Part shown: positions 12,525 to 23,117 of the stretch, piece after piece
Layout: each line of letters begins with the position of its first letter
Numbering within the stretch: position 1 is the first letter of the stretch
DNA from: Syngnathus acus
Taxonomy: Eukaryota > Chordata > Actinopteri > Syngnathiformes > Syngnathidae
DNA: 64,000 bases
Direction: 5' to 3'
Assembly (NCBI RefSeq): GCF_901709675.1
Contig: NC_051090.1
Location: 9,069,342-9,133,341, forward strand
Position numbers and translations under genes: made by a program
The notes under the pieces: generated by a model
Seen by the model: only the letters and a program-made list of their open reading frames with translations
Database searches by the model: none
What the model was told of the DNA's origin: nothing

Positions 12525-13882
12525 CCTAACATGGTACGCTATCTTATTTTTTGGTTATGAGATATCTATGAGAAGGCTATCAAAACACCTGATCCTGCTA
12601 TGACGCAGTGGCAATGATTTGAGTGCATTCAAAGCTTTTTGTGTTTCTTCTCTATGTGCAATTTTACTCTTCCTGTTGTACCAACCCGCCTACACATTTC
12701 GATGCGGAAGCCAACACAAAGATCAGAATTTACAGTTATAAAGACTACTGCAGTGAGCACTGCTGAACCACTTTGTAGAAAAATGTCCGTACTTTCTTGT
12801 CTACTGGCCGTCTCATAAAATGGGACTTTCACATTACCAGTCAGTCACATCGCTACTGCGAATATGATCTGACAGTGACCATGAGGGTATGCGATGCTGT
12901 GTTCAGGGCACATTCAAACAAAACACACTCCTGCTGACAGACAGACAGACTGTTAGACCTTAGAACTGACCTTCTTTACTACTCAGCTGTCGTGCATTTA
13001 GTCTTGGCAAGGCTTTAAGTTTATTGCCTCATGTGGGCGAAGAGGCCAAAATTAGAGAAATAGTTTGGGGCAATTGCTTCCCAGATACACGCTTCATGCA
13101 GATGGCTCAACAGGCTGGCAGGCACCATCTAACGGCCAGCATGAGCTGTGTTTAAATGAGCTAACTGCAACCTGCTCTAGCCAATCAGGCAAAAGAATCG
13201 GAGGTCCTTTTCAACCCCTCCCCAGGTGCCACATGTCTGGAAGCTCAGAGGGGTCACACTGCTACGACATAGGGCAACCTTCCCTACCAGACACGGGAGG
13301 AGGAGGCAGACCGCTCAAGGGTAATGCTGCGCATCAATCTGGGGAAAGCCAGCTGGTAATAACACTTGACAGAGAAGCGGCCCAACAGCCGGAGACAAGA
13401 ATAAAGAGACTGCCAGAAGACTCGCAGACAAAGAAACAGAATAGACACGCCTCTCTCATGCCTGTCCATGAAAGCGAGTTAATTATCTCTCACCAAAAAT
13501 AGTTTGTGTTAACTATTAGGATGAAGGGATTAGACCTAAGGTAGAAAAAACTAAATTCATCATTCCTGATGGCTTTAAAGATAAAACTTTGCGCATCTTA
13601 TAAGTCTTAAGACTGTGTGAAATGGGGAACATCAGCACTCTGTACTTGCTTAACATCAGAAGTAAACTTGCAAGCCTTGGGGTGATTCAACACTTGTTAA
13701 ACTGGAGGTATCAAGAGAAGGGGCATGTGCAGAGAAGGTGACAGTGTGTCCGTGTTTTCCACAAAGCTTTACCACAAAGTCTGACAGTGATTTGTCCACG
13801 TTTACCAGTTCACCCAGTTACTTGAAAGAACATTCTCTAACTAAGCCTCCCGTTTCACCTCAAATATCTAATAGCACATACA
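12525..13882. other. unique sequence, 145-codon frame of unknown status
   Basis: The + frame 13065-13502 (145 codons) is the longest open frame here that is not low-complexity. Its translation is polar and shows no signal peptide, membrane segment or motif I know. A minus frame overlaps it. Otherwise nothing recognisable. Confidence 0.3.
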
Positions 13883-13890
13883 CTCTATTG

Positions 13891-14224
13891 CAGGGGTGTC
13901 AAACAAATTTTTTTCGCAGGCCGCATTGTAGTCATAGCTTCTTTCGGAGGGCCATTATGACTGTTAACCCAAATAAATGTATGAGCTCCTCATATTATAT
14001 ACAGTAAAAGCTACAAAACAAACTGACAAATAACTCATTTTCAAATCAGATGAGGAAAAACTGGTCAAATATTAAAAAAAAAAAAATGAAGATATTATTA
14101 AAAGTGAAGACAATTTGCAATTCTAGTAATGACACAAATTTGATGCACAATTTGTCTTCGTGGGCCACATAAAATGATGTGGCGGGCCGTATCTGGCCCC
14201 CGGGCCTTGAGTTTGACACCTGTG
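13891..14224 (+). mobile_element. hAT MITE with 8-bp target duplication
   Basis: Starts CAGGGGTGTCAAAC and ends GTTTGACACCTGTG, an inverted pair. It is flanked by perfect 8-bp direct repeats CTCTATTG at 13883-13890 and 14225-14232, the duplication size of the hAT superfamily. Subterminal GC-rich blocks (GCAGGCCGCATTG; CGGGCCGTATCTGGCCCCCG) surround an AT-rich core. There is no transposase, so it is non-autonomous. The perfect duplication suggests a fairly young insertion. Confidence 0.93.
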
Positions 14225-14232
14225 CTCTATTG

Positions 14233-16248
14233 CATGCAGTGCATACGTAGATAGCAGGTTTTGATATAAAAAATATTTTAAATAAATAAATGAGCAAGCC
14301 GGATAATGCGGCTGCACAAGTGTGCACACCTTCAACTGGTGATGTGGCCGTGTTCAAAATTAACCAATCACAGACAAACTCGTGTTAAATGGGGCTCAAC
14401 ACACACCTGTTCAAAGTGCCTCTCAATAACTACGAGTAACCTTAAGCGTCTCTAGCTTTTCCTGACATTTTTGTAGTCTCCAGAGAGATTCCACAGCATT
14501 AGAGATGTCAATATTCGAAGCTACCAGCCAGGGGAAGGGTATAAAAGATTTTTCAGGGCATTAAATATAGCATCACAGGAAGGTCACTCATAATCCAAAA
14601 GTGACATTTAAAAAAAAGTTGCCAATAGGCAACACTGAAAGTGCTGCAGGAATTTCTGGCATGTATTGACTGTTTAATTTAGTTGACAACAATCTCCCAT
14701 ACAGTATACATCTCGGGTATCAAAAGGATTGCGAACCACTGATGTCATGACAAATTAGACTGAGAGCGCAACAGCCTGACAATCAGCCAGGGGCTTACAT
14801 TTTAAAGACCAATTCAGCTAAGTAGGAAATCAAGTTCACAGCCTACCACGCTATTATTTGAACTGACCTTGGCCTCAAAATTCTTTACTTGATACTGAAC
14901 AATCTTGCCTGGATATGATATGCAAGTATTGTTTGAAGAGGGTACAGCAATTCCACACCTCTCGAAAGGTCTGCTAAGTTCCAAGCTACCAATTTTAGAC
15001 CACAGCAGCCAGCAGGAGTCTAGTGAATGGTTGGTGATCCTTGTCTCATGTTTCTACCAGAGCACCCAAGGTGAACATTTAGTTCTAGGGAGTACAATAT
15101 AACCCGCAGTATATTGTACAGTATGTTTAACGATGGCAATTTAAATTGCTATGACTGCAATGTTCTGTTTTTACTCTTTGACCACTTGGCTATTTTGGTC
15201 TTGAAAAACAAGCACATATCCCACATATTCCCAGAGGGAAGCAAAGAATTTAAAAGAAACCTATTCTTTTTAGCTTGGCTGTAACGATAAACAGAAAAAT
15301 AATAGTTAACGAAAATTATTCATCCGCCATCATATTTTCCATACAAATGTAAATTAAATGCAACAGTGCGACATTTCCAATTAGAAAGTGAACTGGGGGA
15401 AACAGTTTAATGAACTTGCTATTTATCCAAATGATGGGAAGTCCATGTTTGAGGCATTTTTTTGTCATCACTAGGGAACATAAATGTAAAGTTTTAGTTA
15501 TCTTTCCTTACTTCTAAAATGGTAGTGTCCTCACGCCTGCAACTTTAAAAATATACAATATGCAGTGTCACAGTGAGTCACTCAGCATCAGTTTCACCAT
15601 TGACAATTTTCATGTTCCCATGTGTGCTCATGGCCGCCGAAGCAATGTGCATGTTACAGTTAAACATCTGATAATCGTACCGTCGCCCAGGGTATGAATC
15701 AACAACTTGGGAGGAGTAGGAATGATGGCATGCTGTACAAGCCACACCGCCTCCTGTTTCCAAAGTGCAGTAATTGCACCTCATGTTAGTGAAAGAGCAC
15801 TGATTTAGCTCTCTGGGCTAATTAAAATGAATAAACACAATTAGCTGTGAGGGCGACAGCACCGCTGTTCATGCACATAATTTCCCTTTTCCTCTTTGCA
15901 ATGACACTCACTTTAGAAGGAGCTGTTATTAGTTGTGTTGCTGCATCAAAAGCATTGTGACTAATTGCAAAGCACTTGATGTCACCCAAATGGTCCCCAA
16001 TTTGGATTTGATTGAACTGTGCAAAGCAATGGTAAGGGGGAGGCATGACTGGTAAATTGTGAGCCTAAAATGAAATCAGTTCTGTGCATATCATGGAACA
16101 TTTTGAAACACTGTGAGGTTGTAATATTTGTACACAGTAAAAAAAAAACATGCCTAAAGGTCAAACCAAACAGTTGGCACGCATGTTGTCACACTACTAG
16201 ACATCAGACACTTCCAAAAGAACACAAGAAAAGACTTGTCACTAAAAA
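14233..16248. other. unique sequence, no gene seen
   Basis: AT-rich, intron-like. Frames up to 74 codons, no domain signals, no repeat ends recognised. Confidence 0.45.
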
Positions 16249-16289
16249 TGAATGAATGAGTGACTGAATGAATGAACGAACGAACGAAC
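16249..16289. repeat. (GAAT/GAAC)n microsatellite
   Basis: Tetranucleotide array starting as AATG repeats and changing to AACG repeats. Confidence 0.9.
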
Positions 16290-17929
16290 CCATTGTTAGA
16301 CTAAAAAATATTGTAACTTCTCCAAATTATACTATTTCTGAATTATTATTATTATTTTTTTTGCCTGTGAGTGTTTTTGTAAATATGTGATGTTTGTTTG
16401 CTCCCTGTGTCAAATTCAGCAGACTCTTTCCCCATTCAATCCCATTGGAAATGGGGTGCAGACAAGCTTCTATTGAGGTAGGGCAAATTTAACAAACAGT
16501 TTGCAAAGGAATGATTGCAAGGAAAATGAATTTTGAAACCTAGGGGATAGTCTGACTTGTGTTAACTTGACAAGGAATAGGCATCATAGGCGGGGAACAA
16601 TTCAATTAGCTGTTCCGCCAACTCCTTGGGAAGGAGCTCTGGGGAGGAATCAAAAGTTTTTCCTCCAATAAAACAAGTTTTCAAGGATGCAATGTTCTCA
16701 CTCTTCCACTCTTCATTACCTCTGCCTGCAAGGCTGGATCTTATAAATGCATTGATCTGCTATTTCTTTTCATCAAGAGAATAAATAAAAAACAGAATTG
16801 TCACGTTGATGGGGCTGTGACAGACAGGAACTCCGCTGAGCGTGGCAGCTTATCCCCTTTTGTCTCTCTTGCCCACTTATTTGACAGTGATCAAGGGTGA
16901 TAAATTGTTCAATTAAGGGCACATTAAAAATCTAGACAAACGCTTGACACACAAGCCTATGTGTACATGGTTTCCAATTGCTGTGAAGGACAAGAGTACT
17001 TCTTGCTACTGACAATCAACATGCAACTCTCATCAGAAGACAACTGAATATATTTATACAAGCTAACAGGATGATTGAATGCTGGAATGCAAGAATGATG
17101 AGCTGTGATTAAACAAAAAGGTAAAAAAAAACAAAAAACTGCATAGCAGTTTGAAAGAAAACATTCCTTGCCTATGCAGTAAAGACCTGGAGGCATCGTT
17201 CCTGATCGGGTTCAGTGCCTGACCCTCACATTTGACCTTTCACCATTTTAAGACACTTCCCTGTTGTTTTAATTACAGTCAAGAAAAAACGTAACTGCGT
17301 TTGAGCCACTCTCCATGTCAAAGTTGTACCAAATGAGCTGCATTAGTCTTTTTATGGCTTACAGTTAATATTGGGGCAAGACTTATGTGTAGCCTGAGGA
17401 AGGTTTGGCATTAAATATTATGATCATGATGATGATGATCAAATTAAGATCTATTGCAATTCAAATTGCACTCACTAGAACTATTTGCGAGTCAAACCCC
17501 CACCCACAAAAAGCAGGGTCACCTCTGGACTGGGGCTATATCGAAACTTTTTTCACAATTTGACCAAAGTTGCTAGTCTCGGCAGCTATGTTTTTTTCAA
17601 ATCATAATGCACGACTATCATGGGGGTCTATATTGTCCTATGGGGTTTCTAATAGTGCAGAGGGGGAGTAATACTTTTCTGACTTTTCCCTGACAATGCA
17701 CACAAAAATATAAAAATATAGAATTACTCTTTCTCTGAAGGAATTGTTTGGCTACAGATACATAATGACTTGCCAAAACATTAAATTATAAGCAAAAACT
17801 CAAACCATAATAATTGGTATAAACTGTTATTGTGTAAGGTCAGTGAATAGAAATTATTAAAAATAATGAAAATCTGTGGTTTAAAACACTTTCATCCTAT
17901 GTTGAGCTCCGAATTATTGTTAAAAACAC
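16290..17929. other. unique sequence, no gene seen
   Basis: AT-rich, intron-like; includes a short GAT run near 17420. No gene or element recognised. Confidence 0.45.
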
Positions 17930-17935
17930 AAAACT

Positions 17936-18172
17936 TGATCATTAAAACAATAAAACCTTTAACCTTTTTCTGGGGAAAAAAAAAAGCAGCCAAAGTATCT
18001 CAATTATAACAAAACAACGGATGTGGGTTTAATGTAACAAGTGTCAACACAATCTTGATCATTATAAAAATTCAACTTTGAACCTTGTTCTGCCCAAAAA
18101 AAATAGGTAACCACGAATCTAATGCATCCTAATTATAATGAAAAGAATATGGGTTTGATGCAACACACATCA
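17936..18172. repeat. imperfect 120-bp tandem duplication
   Basis: Copy 1 (about 17936-18050) and copy 2 (about 18055-18172) share, in order, CTTGATCATTA, an AACCTT.TTCTG block followed by poly-A, an AATTATAA..AAAA segment, ATGTGGGTTTAATG / ATATGGGTTTGATG, and CAACA..TCAA endings. Many substitutions and small indels separate them, so the duplication is old. Confidence 0.7.
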
Positions 18173-18664
18173 ATCAGAAAGTTGCGCATTTTACTCCGAC
18201 GATCAGCGACCCAATGAAATCTAAACTGGAACCTTTTTTTGATGAATGATGCGGGGTCAATGCATTGATTTTGCATTGTTGAGGTGAAGGCTGACACTTT
18301 TTAAAGTATTTCAGGTGGCCTGCTTAAACTATAATCCCTAATTCTACGGACAAGTATTTTGCATTAAAAACATGCTTTTTTATGTGCATCAGAAATGGCT
18401 TGTAAACCGCCTTAAAACAAACAATGAATGGAAAAGTAAGAAACTTGTGGCAGGGTGAACTTTTTTGACTATCCCATATTTTCATCTTGAGCGCAGTGGA
18501 CAACTGCGTCCAGCCGTCCACTCAAATTCAGCGAATCAAACGGTCCTCGCCGATGGTTATATACGATATTATACATGCACATTGTCACCATCAATAACAT
18601 TTTCCCCTACAAAATCAAAACAAGACATTTAGTGAATTAATGAGGTGCAAAAAAGTAAACTTAC
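18173..18664. other. possible start of a minus-strand intron
   Basis: AT-rich unique sequence. If the minus-strand donor at 18665/18664 is real, this is the first part of its intron. No acceptor-bounded exon recognised. Confidence 0.3.
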
Positions 18665-19195
18665 TTGAACTCCAAATGAAAATGAGACAACTGGGAAAAG
18701 CCTTTAAAATCCGCTGAGTATTCTTTGTCAGTGCGCGGTCGTATTTCTTCAGGAAAAGCGATCGCTTGTATCCTTAGGAAGAAGAAATAACGGTATAGTG
18801 TATTCCACTTTTAAGTCAGGCAAATTATTCCCTAACGAAAGGCGAGTGTAACGTAGATAAACATAATTTCCTTCTCCGATCGGAGGCTCCAAGGCAGAAT
18901 CTCCTCAGTGAAAGAAACCTAAAAAGTAACACAAAAATAACCTGCAGGGAATCCATGCGCGACAACGCCGCGCGTGGATCTCCAAAACGTCTCCTTTCTG
19001 CTTCTTTCGTTATCTCCACGTCGCAGGTTTGCAGTCTTTTCTTTCTAAATCCACCTCGCACGGACCGACTGGGGGTTGGGAGACAGGAGTCAAATGCCCT
19101 CCTCACCCTCTTCCTCCTCCTTCTCCTCCTCCTCTTCTCTCCCTTTCTGCGATTGAATGAAAATACGTCCTGTGCTGCGTTCACAGGCACCTCAT
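18665..19195 (-). promoter_or_regulatory. candidate minus-strand promoter / 5' exon
   Basis: This block is richer in CpG than its surroundings (for example CGCGCGTGG, GCGATCGC, GACCGCGCAC). On the minus strand it begins with a purine-rich GAGGAGGAG leader at about 19100-19150 and ends in a strong donor, TTCAA|GTAAGT, at 18665/18664. A minus open frame covers 18825-19190. Inside it a later ATG at about 18955 starts MDSLQVIFVLLFRFLSLRRF, which superficially resembles a signal peptide but runs to a stop without a known protein. An acceptor-like TTACTTTTTAG at about 18918 could allow internal splicing. I read it as a mostly untranslated first exon. The gene is not identified. Confidence 0.4.
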
Positions 19196-19379
19196 AAACT
19201 TCGTCTCCTCTGTTAACGAGTTGGTGCGTTCATGTACGTTCAGTTTCACTTTCAGTTTTAATTATGTGCAAGCAAAATTCAAGTAGTGAAGGTATCCGTG
19301 TTTTTTTTTTCATACTAATCAAATTCTTACAATGACTCTCATTACATTCTGCACAAATGTACACGGGCAGTTTGTGTCA

Positions 19380-19466
19380 GTATTAGGAAGAAAAGGCAAG
19401 TTTTTTTTAAAGATGTTGCAGCACTGGTGTCAGTAAAAATATTTAAAATACAAAGTATTTAATTTC
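19380..19466 (+). repeat. 90-bp direct repeat, left copy
   Basis: TATTAGGAAG, a poly-T run, TGTTGCAGCACTGGTGTCAG, then AAAAAT..TTTAAAATACAAA and AGTATTTAATTT. The same string occurs at about 20451-20545 with few changes. The copies flank the 982-bp element at 19471-20452. Confidence 0.9.
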
Positions 19467-19470
19467 AAAG

Positions 19471-20452
19471 TACAGTCAAACCTCCGTTCCAGAAGGAGGT
19501 TCGAGAAGTGAATCGGTCGAATTACGAATCTATTTTTCCCATTACAAATAATGGAAAAAAATGTAATGTTGTTTCCACGACAAATAAAACCGCCTTTTTT
19601 TCAGCATTTTTTCATTTGCGCATTTTTGTCCGATCGCACAACTGCAGCGCACCGCCGAACGCGCAACCGTAGCGAGCCGCCGACCGCGCAACTGCGCCGC
19701 GCTGGTCGCATTATTGTGACAGAGCCGTCGGTGAATTTTTGAAAATATTTTTAAAGTCTTGATGTACTTTTCGTTTCAAAATTTAAGTGGACCTCAGTGC
19801 GCAGGGAGCTTAATTTGGTCCGATCGCGCAACAGCAGCGCGCCGGGCGCTCACTGTCGCATTGGTTTAAGAGCGTCTTAGTGTTTTAGGATGGCTTGCTT
19901 CACTGCTCCCACTTGCGTTCTTTGGAGGCATAATTAGGGGTTAATACAATCCTCAAAGTAACGAAAATACAATAACGAACGGAGTCAGTCGGCATCCGGG
20001 CCGCGCGGTCGGGTTTTCTCGGGTCTTTTCGCAGTGGCGTAGCCAGGAATTTTTCCAGTAGGGGCGCGCGCCCACAGGAAAAAAAATCGAACATCACCCA
20101 CGCCGTTCGCTGATCGCTAAAACAACATCCGGGTCCGGGAGGCAAACGGTGAATGGATAACATCGCGCACATAGAATAGCGCAAGCACATTCGCGCAAGA
20201 CCGAAAGAAAAAAACGGCATGAAAATGAAGAATCGAAAAAGCTCGATTTTTTTCAACCGGGGCGCAGGGAGTCCTAACCGGGGCGGCGCCCCGGCTCGCC
20301 CCGGCTTGGCTACGCCACTGTCTTTTCGGCTCATCTCGCGAGGTTCGACCTCCGAATTTTGTTCGACAACCGAAGCAAAAAATCTCGAATTTTCCGTTCG
20401 AATTCCGATTTGTTCGAGAACCGGGACGTTCGAAAACAGAGGTTTGACTGTA
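19471..20452 (+). mobile_element. 982-bp TA-flanked DNA transposon with nested hAT
   Basis: Begins TACAGTCAAACCTCCGTTCC and ends CAGAGGTTTGACTGTA: inverted tips of at least 14 bp with TA at both outer ends, as in Tc1/mariner-type insertions. Subterminal sequence is also inverted (GGTTCGAGAAGTGAA against TTGTTCGAGAACCG). The inside is unusually CpG-rich, with two related blocks around CGATCGC(A/G)CAAC at about 19631 and 19821. No transposase frame is visible. A hAT MITE (20032-20320) is inserted within it, so the host element is older. The superfamily call rests on the TA duplication and is tentative. Confidence 0.75.
20032..20320 (+). mobile_element. hAT MITE, copy 1, 8-bp target duplication
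   Basis: Tips CAGTGGCGTAGCCAGG and TTGGCTACGCCACTG form the inverted pair. Flanked by perfect 8-bp repeats TCTTTTCG at 20024-20031 and 20321-20328. The body is nearly identical to the copy at 21706-21961 but retains about 33 extra bases of GC-rich sequence near its right end. An open frame crosses it on each strand, but neither looks like a transposase. Confidence 0.95.
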
Positions 20453-20545
20453 TTAGGAAGAAGAAGAAAGTTTTTTTTTTAAGATGCTGCAGCACTGGTG
20501 TCAGTAAAAATGTTTAAAATACAAATTACAAGTATTTAATTTAAT
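20451..20545 (+). repeat. 90-bp direct repeat, right copy
   Basis: Second copy of the 19380 repeat, beginning at the TA that closes the 982-bp element. It keeps CAGCACTGGTGTCAGTAAAA and ATTTAATTT. Confidence 0.9.
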
Positions 20546-20949
20546 TCCCTACAGTTGAATTATTTTTGCCGGCTGTCTCTGCCGATTTTTCCTCAGCAGC
20601 TTTGTCATCGTGGCCATCTTGATGTTGCACAAATCCAAAACCGATTCCCATGATGACCTCTAAGACTAGACTAAGCCAAGTCTGGTGATTATAGAGGTTT
20701 CCCCAGATCACCAATGTTCTTGTTGATTAGGAATTGGCAGATGCTCCGAGCATTGTAAACAGATGTGTTGTCATGGTGCATATAGGAAGCCATGAGTTGT
20801 CTCTTACCTCTTGACATTGAACAAAGCAAACACCGCAGGATATGTGCTAGCTCATCATCAGACCCGCAATGAAGTTTGGCGTTGGCTTTGAAATATAGCT
20901 TTTGTGACACCAGTCCTGGAAACCATCTGCCACACCAAGATTATAAATA
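20546..20949. other. unique sequence, no gene seen
   Basis: Short unique interval with frames up to about 73 codons and no recognised element. Confidence 0.4.
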
Positions 20950-20954
20950 TGTAA

Positions 20955-21250
20955 CAGAGGCAACCATAAGTGCTGAGAGAAAAAGTGAACCTTACTCCCC
21001 GGATGCTTTAAAAAGCACACCGGTTGGTAGGCTGGCAGCCCAGGATTTTTTATCCAGGCATTCAGCTCTGAACCAGTAAGGAAGGTAGGGCTTTAAGCTA
21101 GAAACCCAGTGGTGGCTGGATATGATACCACCATTGCAACTGTTGGGAGTATTTTTTTGAGTCAAGTGTAATGGAGGTAAGTGTTGGGCAAATATGTGAA
21201 CCTCAGTCCCTCAGCGGCTTTAAGAGGGTGCTGGCTCGTAGGCTTGCAGC
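20955..21250 (+). repeat. degenerate duplicated block
   Basis: Two segments about 210 bp apart read alike: TAAGTGCTGAGAG..GTGAACCT, a GGATGCTTTAAAA..AGCAC and GGTTGGTAGGCTGGCAGC in the first; TAAGTGTTGGGCA..GTGAACCT, a GCGGCTTTAAGAGGGTGC and GGCTCGTAGGCTTGCAGC in the second. Probably a decayed repeat family or an old duplication. Class unknown. Confidence 0.45.
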
Positions 21251-21255
21251 GGGGG

Positions 21256-21320
21256 GCTTTAGACTAGTGGTTTAGGGCACTCAACTGGTAAGAATGGTGG
21301 TGGTGTGAATTCAGTGGAAC
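21256..21320 (+). mobile_element. possible tRNA-like SINE head
   Basis: CTAGTGGTTTAGGGCACTC followed by AACTGGTAAGAATGG resembles the A-box half of a tRNA-derived SINE. The B box is badly eroded (GTGTGAATTCAGTGG). Weak assignment. Confidence 0.35.
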
Positions 21321-21529
21321 AATGTTCCTCAACCCTTTTTCAGTGGTGCACTCCTCATGAAATGTTTTTTTTTAGTTGGGCACACTTTTAGTGGTGGTGG
21401 TGGGGTGGGGGGCTTAAACAGAGTGCTTTGACAGCATTGTCTGATTGATGGAACTTTGGAATTCCATTTGGAAAATTGTTTTTCTTTAAATGAAAAAATA
21501 TACATTAAAAAATCATTTTAATTAACGCA

Positions 21530-21603
21530 TACACACACACACACACACCAAACACACACGCACACACACACAAACACACACACACACAAACACACACACA
21601 CAA
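21530..21603. repeat. (CA)n microsatellite
   Basis: CA array with CAAACA and CGCA interruptions. It produces the CVCVCV run in minus-strand frames. Confidence 0.95.
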
Positions 21604-21705
21604 GTGTGCTCCAAGGAGAAGAAATGGGAACCTTACTTGGGGGAGGGTAGAGCAGCTCTGATTGGCTGCTTGAATTTGAATTTGACCAGTGACAGCTGTT
21701 GTTTG

Positions 21706-21961
21706 CAGAGGCGTAGCCAGGAATTTTTCCAGTAGGGGCGCACGCCCACAGGAACAAAAATCGAACATCACCCACGCCGTTCGCTGATCGCTAAAACAAC
21801 ATCCGGGTCCGGGAGGCAAACGGTGAATGGATAACATCGCGCACATAGAATAGCGCAAGCACATTCGCGCAAGACCGAAAGAAAAAAACGGCATGAAAAT
21901 GAAGAATCGAAAAAGCTCGATTTTTTTTCAACCGGCTCGCCCCGGCTTGGCTACGCCTCTG
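21706..21961 (+). mobile_element. hAT MITE, copy 2, 8-bp target duplication
   Basis: Tips CAGAGGCGTAGCCAGG and TTGGCTACGCCTCTG. Perfect 8-bp flanking repeats GTTGTTTG at 21698-21705 and 21962-21969. Nearly the same sequence as the copy at 20032-20320, including GAACATCACCCACGCCGTTC. It lacks about 33 bases between AACCGG and CTCGCCCC, a deletion at short GC repeats. The G-to-A change in the tip is matched on the other end (CAGAGG / CCTCTG), so the tips stay complementary. Confidence 0.95.
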
Positions 21962-21969
21962 GTTGTTTG

Positions 21970-23057
21970 TATTGTCCAGCAAGTGGGAGGTTAGAAAAAT
22001 AGTGGGGAGTCATGCACAAAATTTTAGTGACTAAAGCATCCCAACATTTCCCATCTAAAAATCTAAACAAATAACAGCCATTGTAGCTTAAGAGATAGAA
22101 TGTATAAAGGCAAGCTACTTCACGTAACACCAAATATGAAAAAAAAGTAAAAATGTTCACCAAACAACACAACCTGGTTGTGAGTTAATGGAACATACAG
22201 GAGCTACAGTACAATCGGGAAGAAAAAAATTCAACAGTCTGTAGAGGGAGCCACAATTTATGAGTGCATTAAATGAAAGGCCCAATCCAAGGAGTGCATG
22301 GCAATATATTTTGCGTGAACTTTTCGAGGAATGCAGAGGGTAACGGATGGGAAGGGGCCATCTTTACAACGGCAGTCTTTGCAGTTGGCAGTACGCCATT
22401 CAGAGCCACAAGTCATCCTTTGGTGTCCTCTATCTGCTCTTTATTCAAAAGCCAGCGTCACATGTAACACTCCATAAAGAGGTGTAAAAGGGGTGTGAGG
22501 AGTCCTCAATTTAACTACTAGCCTCCCCCACCCAAAACATTTTTTTACGTCGGGTCCGCCGTTGTCTTCTTATTTACACCGAAGCCCCTTATTTAATCTG
22601 GCCGGTAAATCTTAGAAGCGAACCACAGGTCTCGCTGTCATTCCCCCGGTGGTGTAAGCCTTAACATGGTAAATTTCACTCTGGTAGGGAAATGCACTCA
22701 GTGACCGAGGTTAGTGCTTTGGAAGGATAAAAAGAGCACTTACCGCCTGACGTGCAATCCATAACAGAATAATGAGACTGCTCTACAGCAGGAGCTCGCT
22801 CTCGCGCTACGTTTTGTTTTCCTTGTAAGTGTTCATAAATGCCATGTAAATGCAGAAAGTGGAAGATAGTGAGAGTGCTCAAGGGAGAGTGTTCAATCAT
22901 TTGCTTCATGTTACAGATTCATGTAACAGCATGTTACTGCGTGAAGATGCTCCCAGTTCAGATAGTGAAACCGCCGGACTCCCTCCTTCATCCGCAATAG
23001 CCTCAAGAACATATCTTGAGCACTGTGGATCAGGACACGACTGCCAATCCCTGGATG
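21970..23057. other. unique sequence, no gene seen
   Basis: No element ends recognised. The minus frame 22676-22909 and plus frame 22850-23149 overlap and show no domain. Confidence 0.4.
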
Positions 23058-23106
23058 GTGTGTGTGTGCGTGTGCGTGTGTGTATGTGTGTGTGTGTATA
23101 TATATT
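23058..23106. repeat. (TG)n microsatellite
   Basis: TG array with CG and TATG interruptions, ending in TATATA. Confidence 0.95.
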
Positions 23107-23117
23107 TTTATACTGTA

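Noticed and set aside
18825-19190. 121-codon minus-strand frame as a protein
   Set aside because: The arginine/lysine-rich start is the translation of a GAGGAG leader. No family match; more likely leader sequence.
19900-20334. 144-codon minus frame across the GC-rich element
   Set aside because: Overlaps the hAT MITE at 20032-20320 and the host transposon; the same translation recurs at 21505-21894 because the MITE is repeated.
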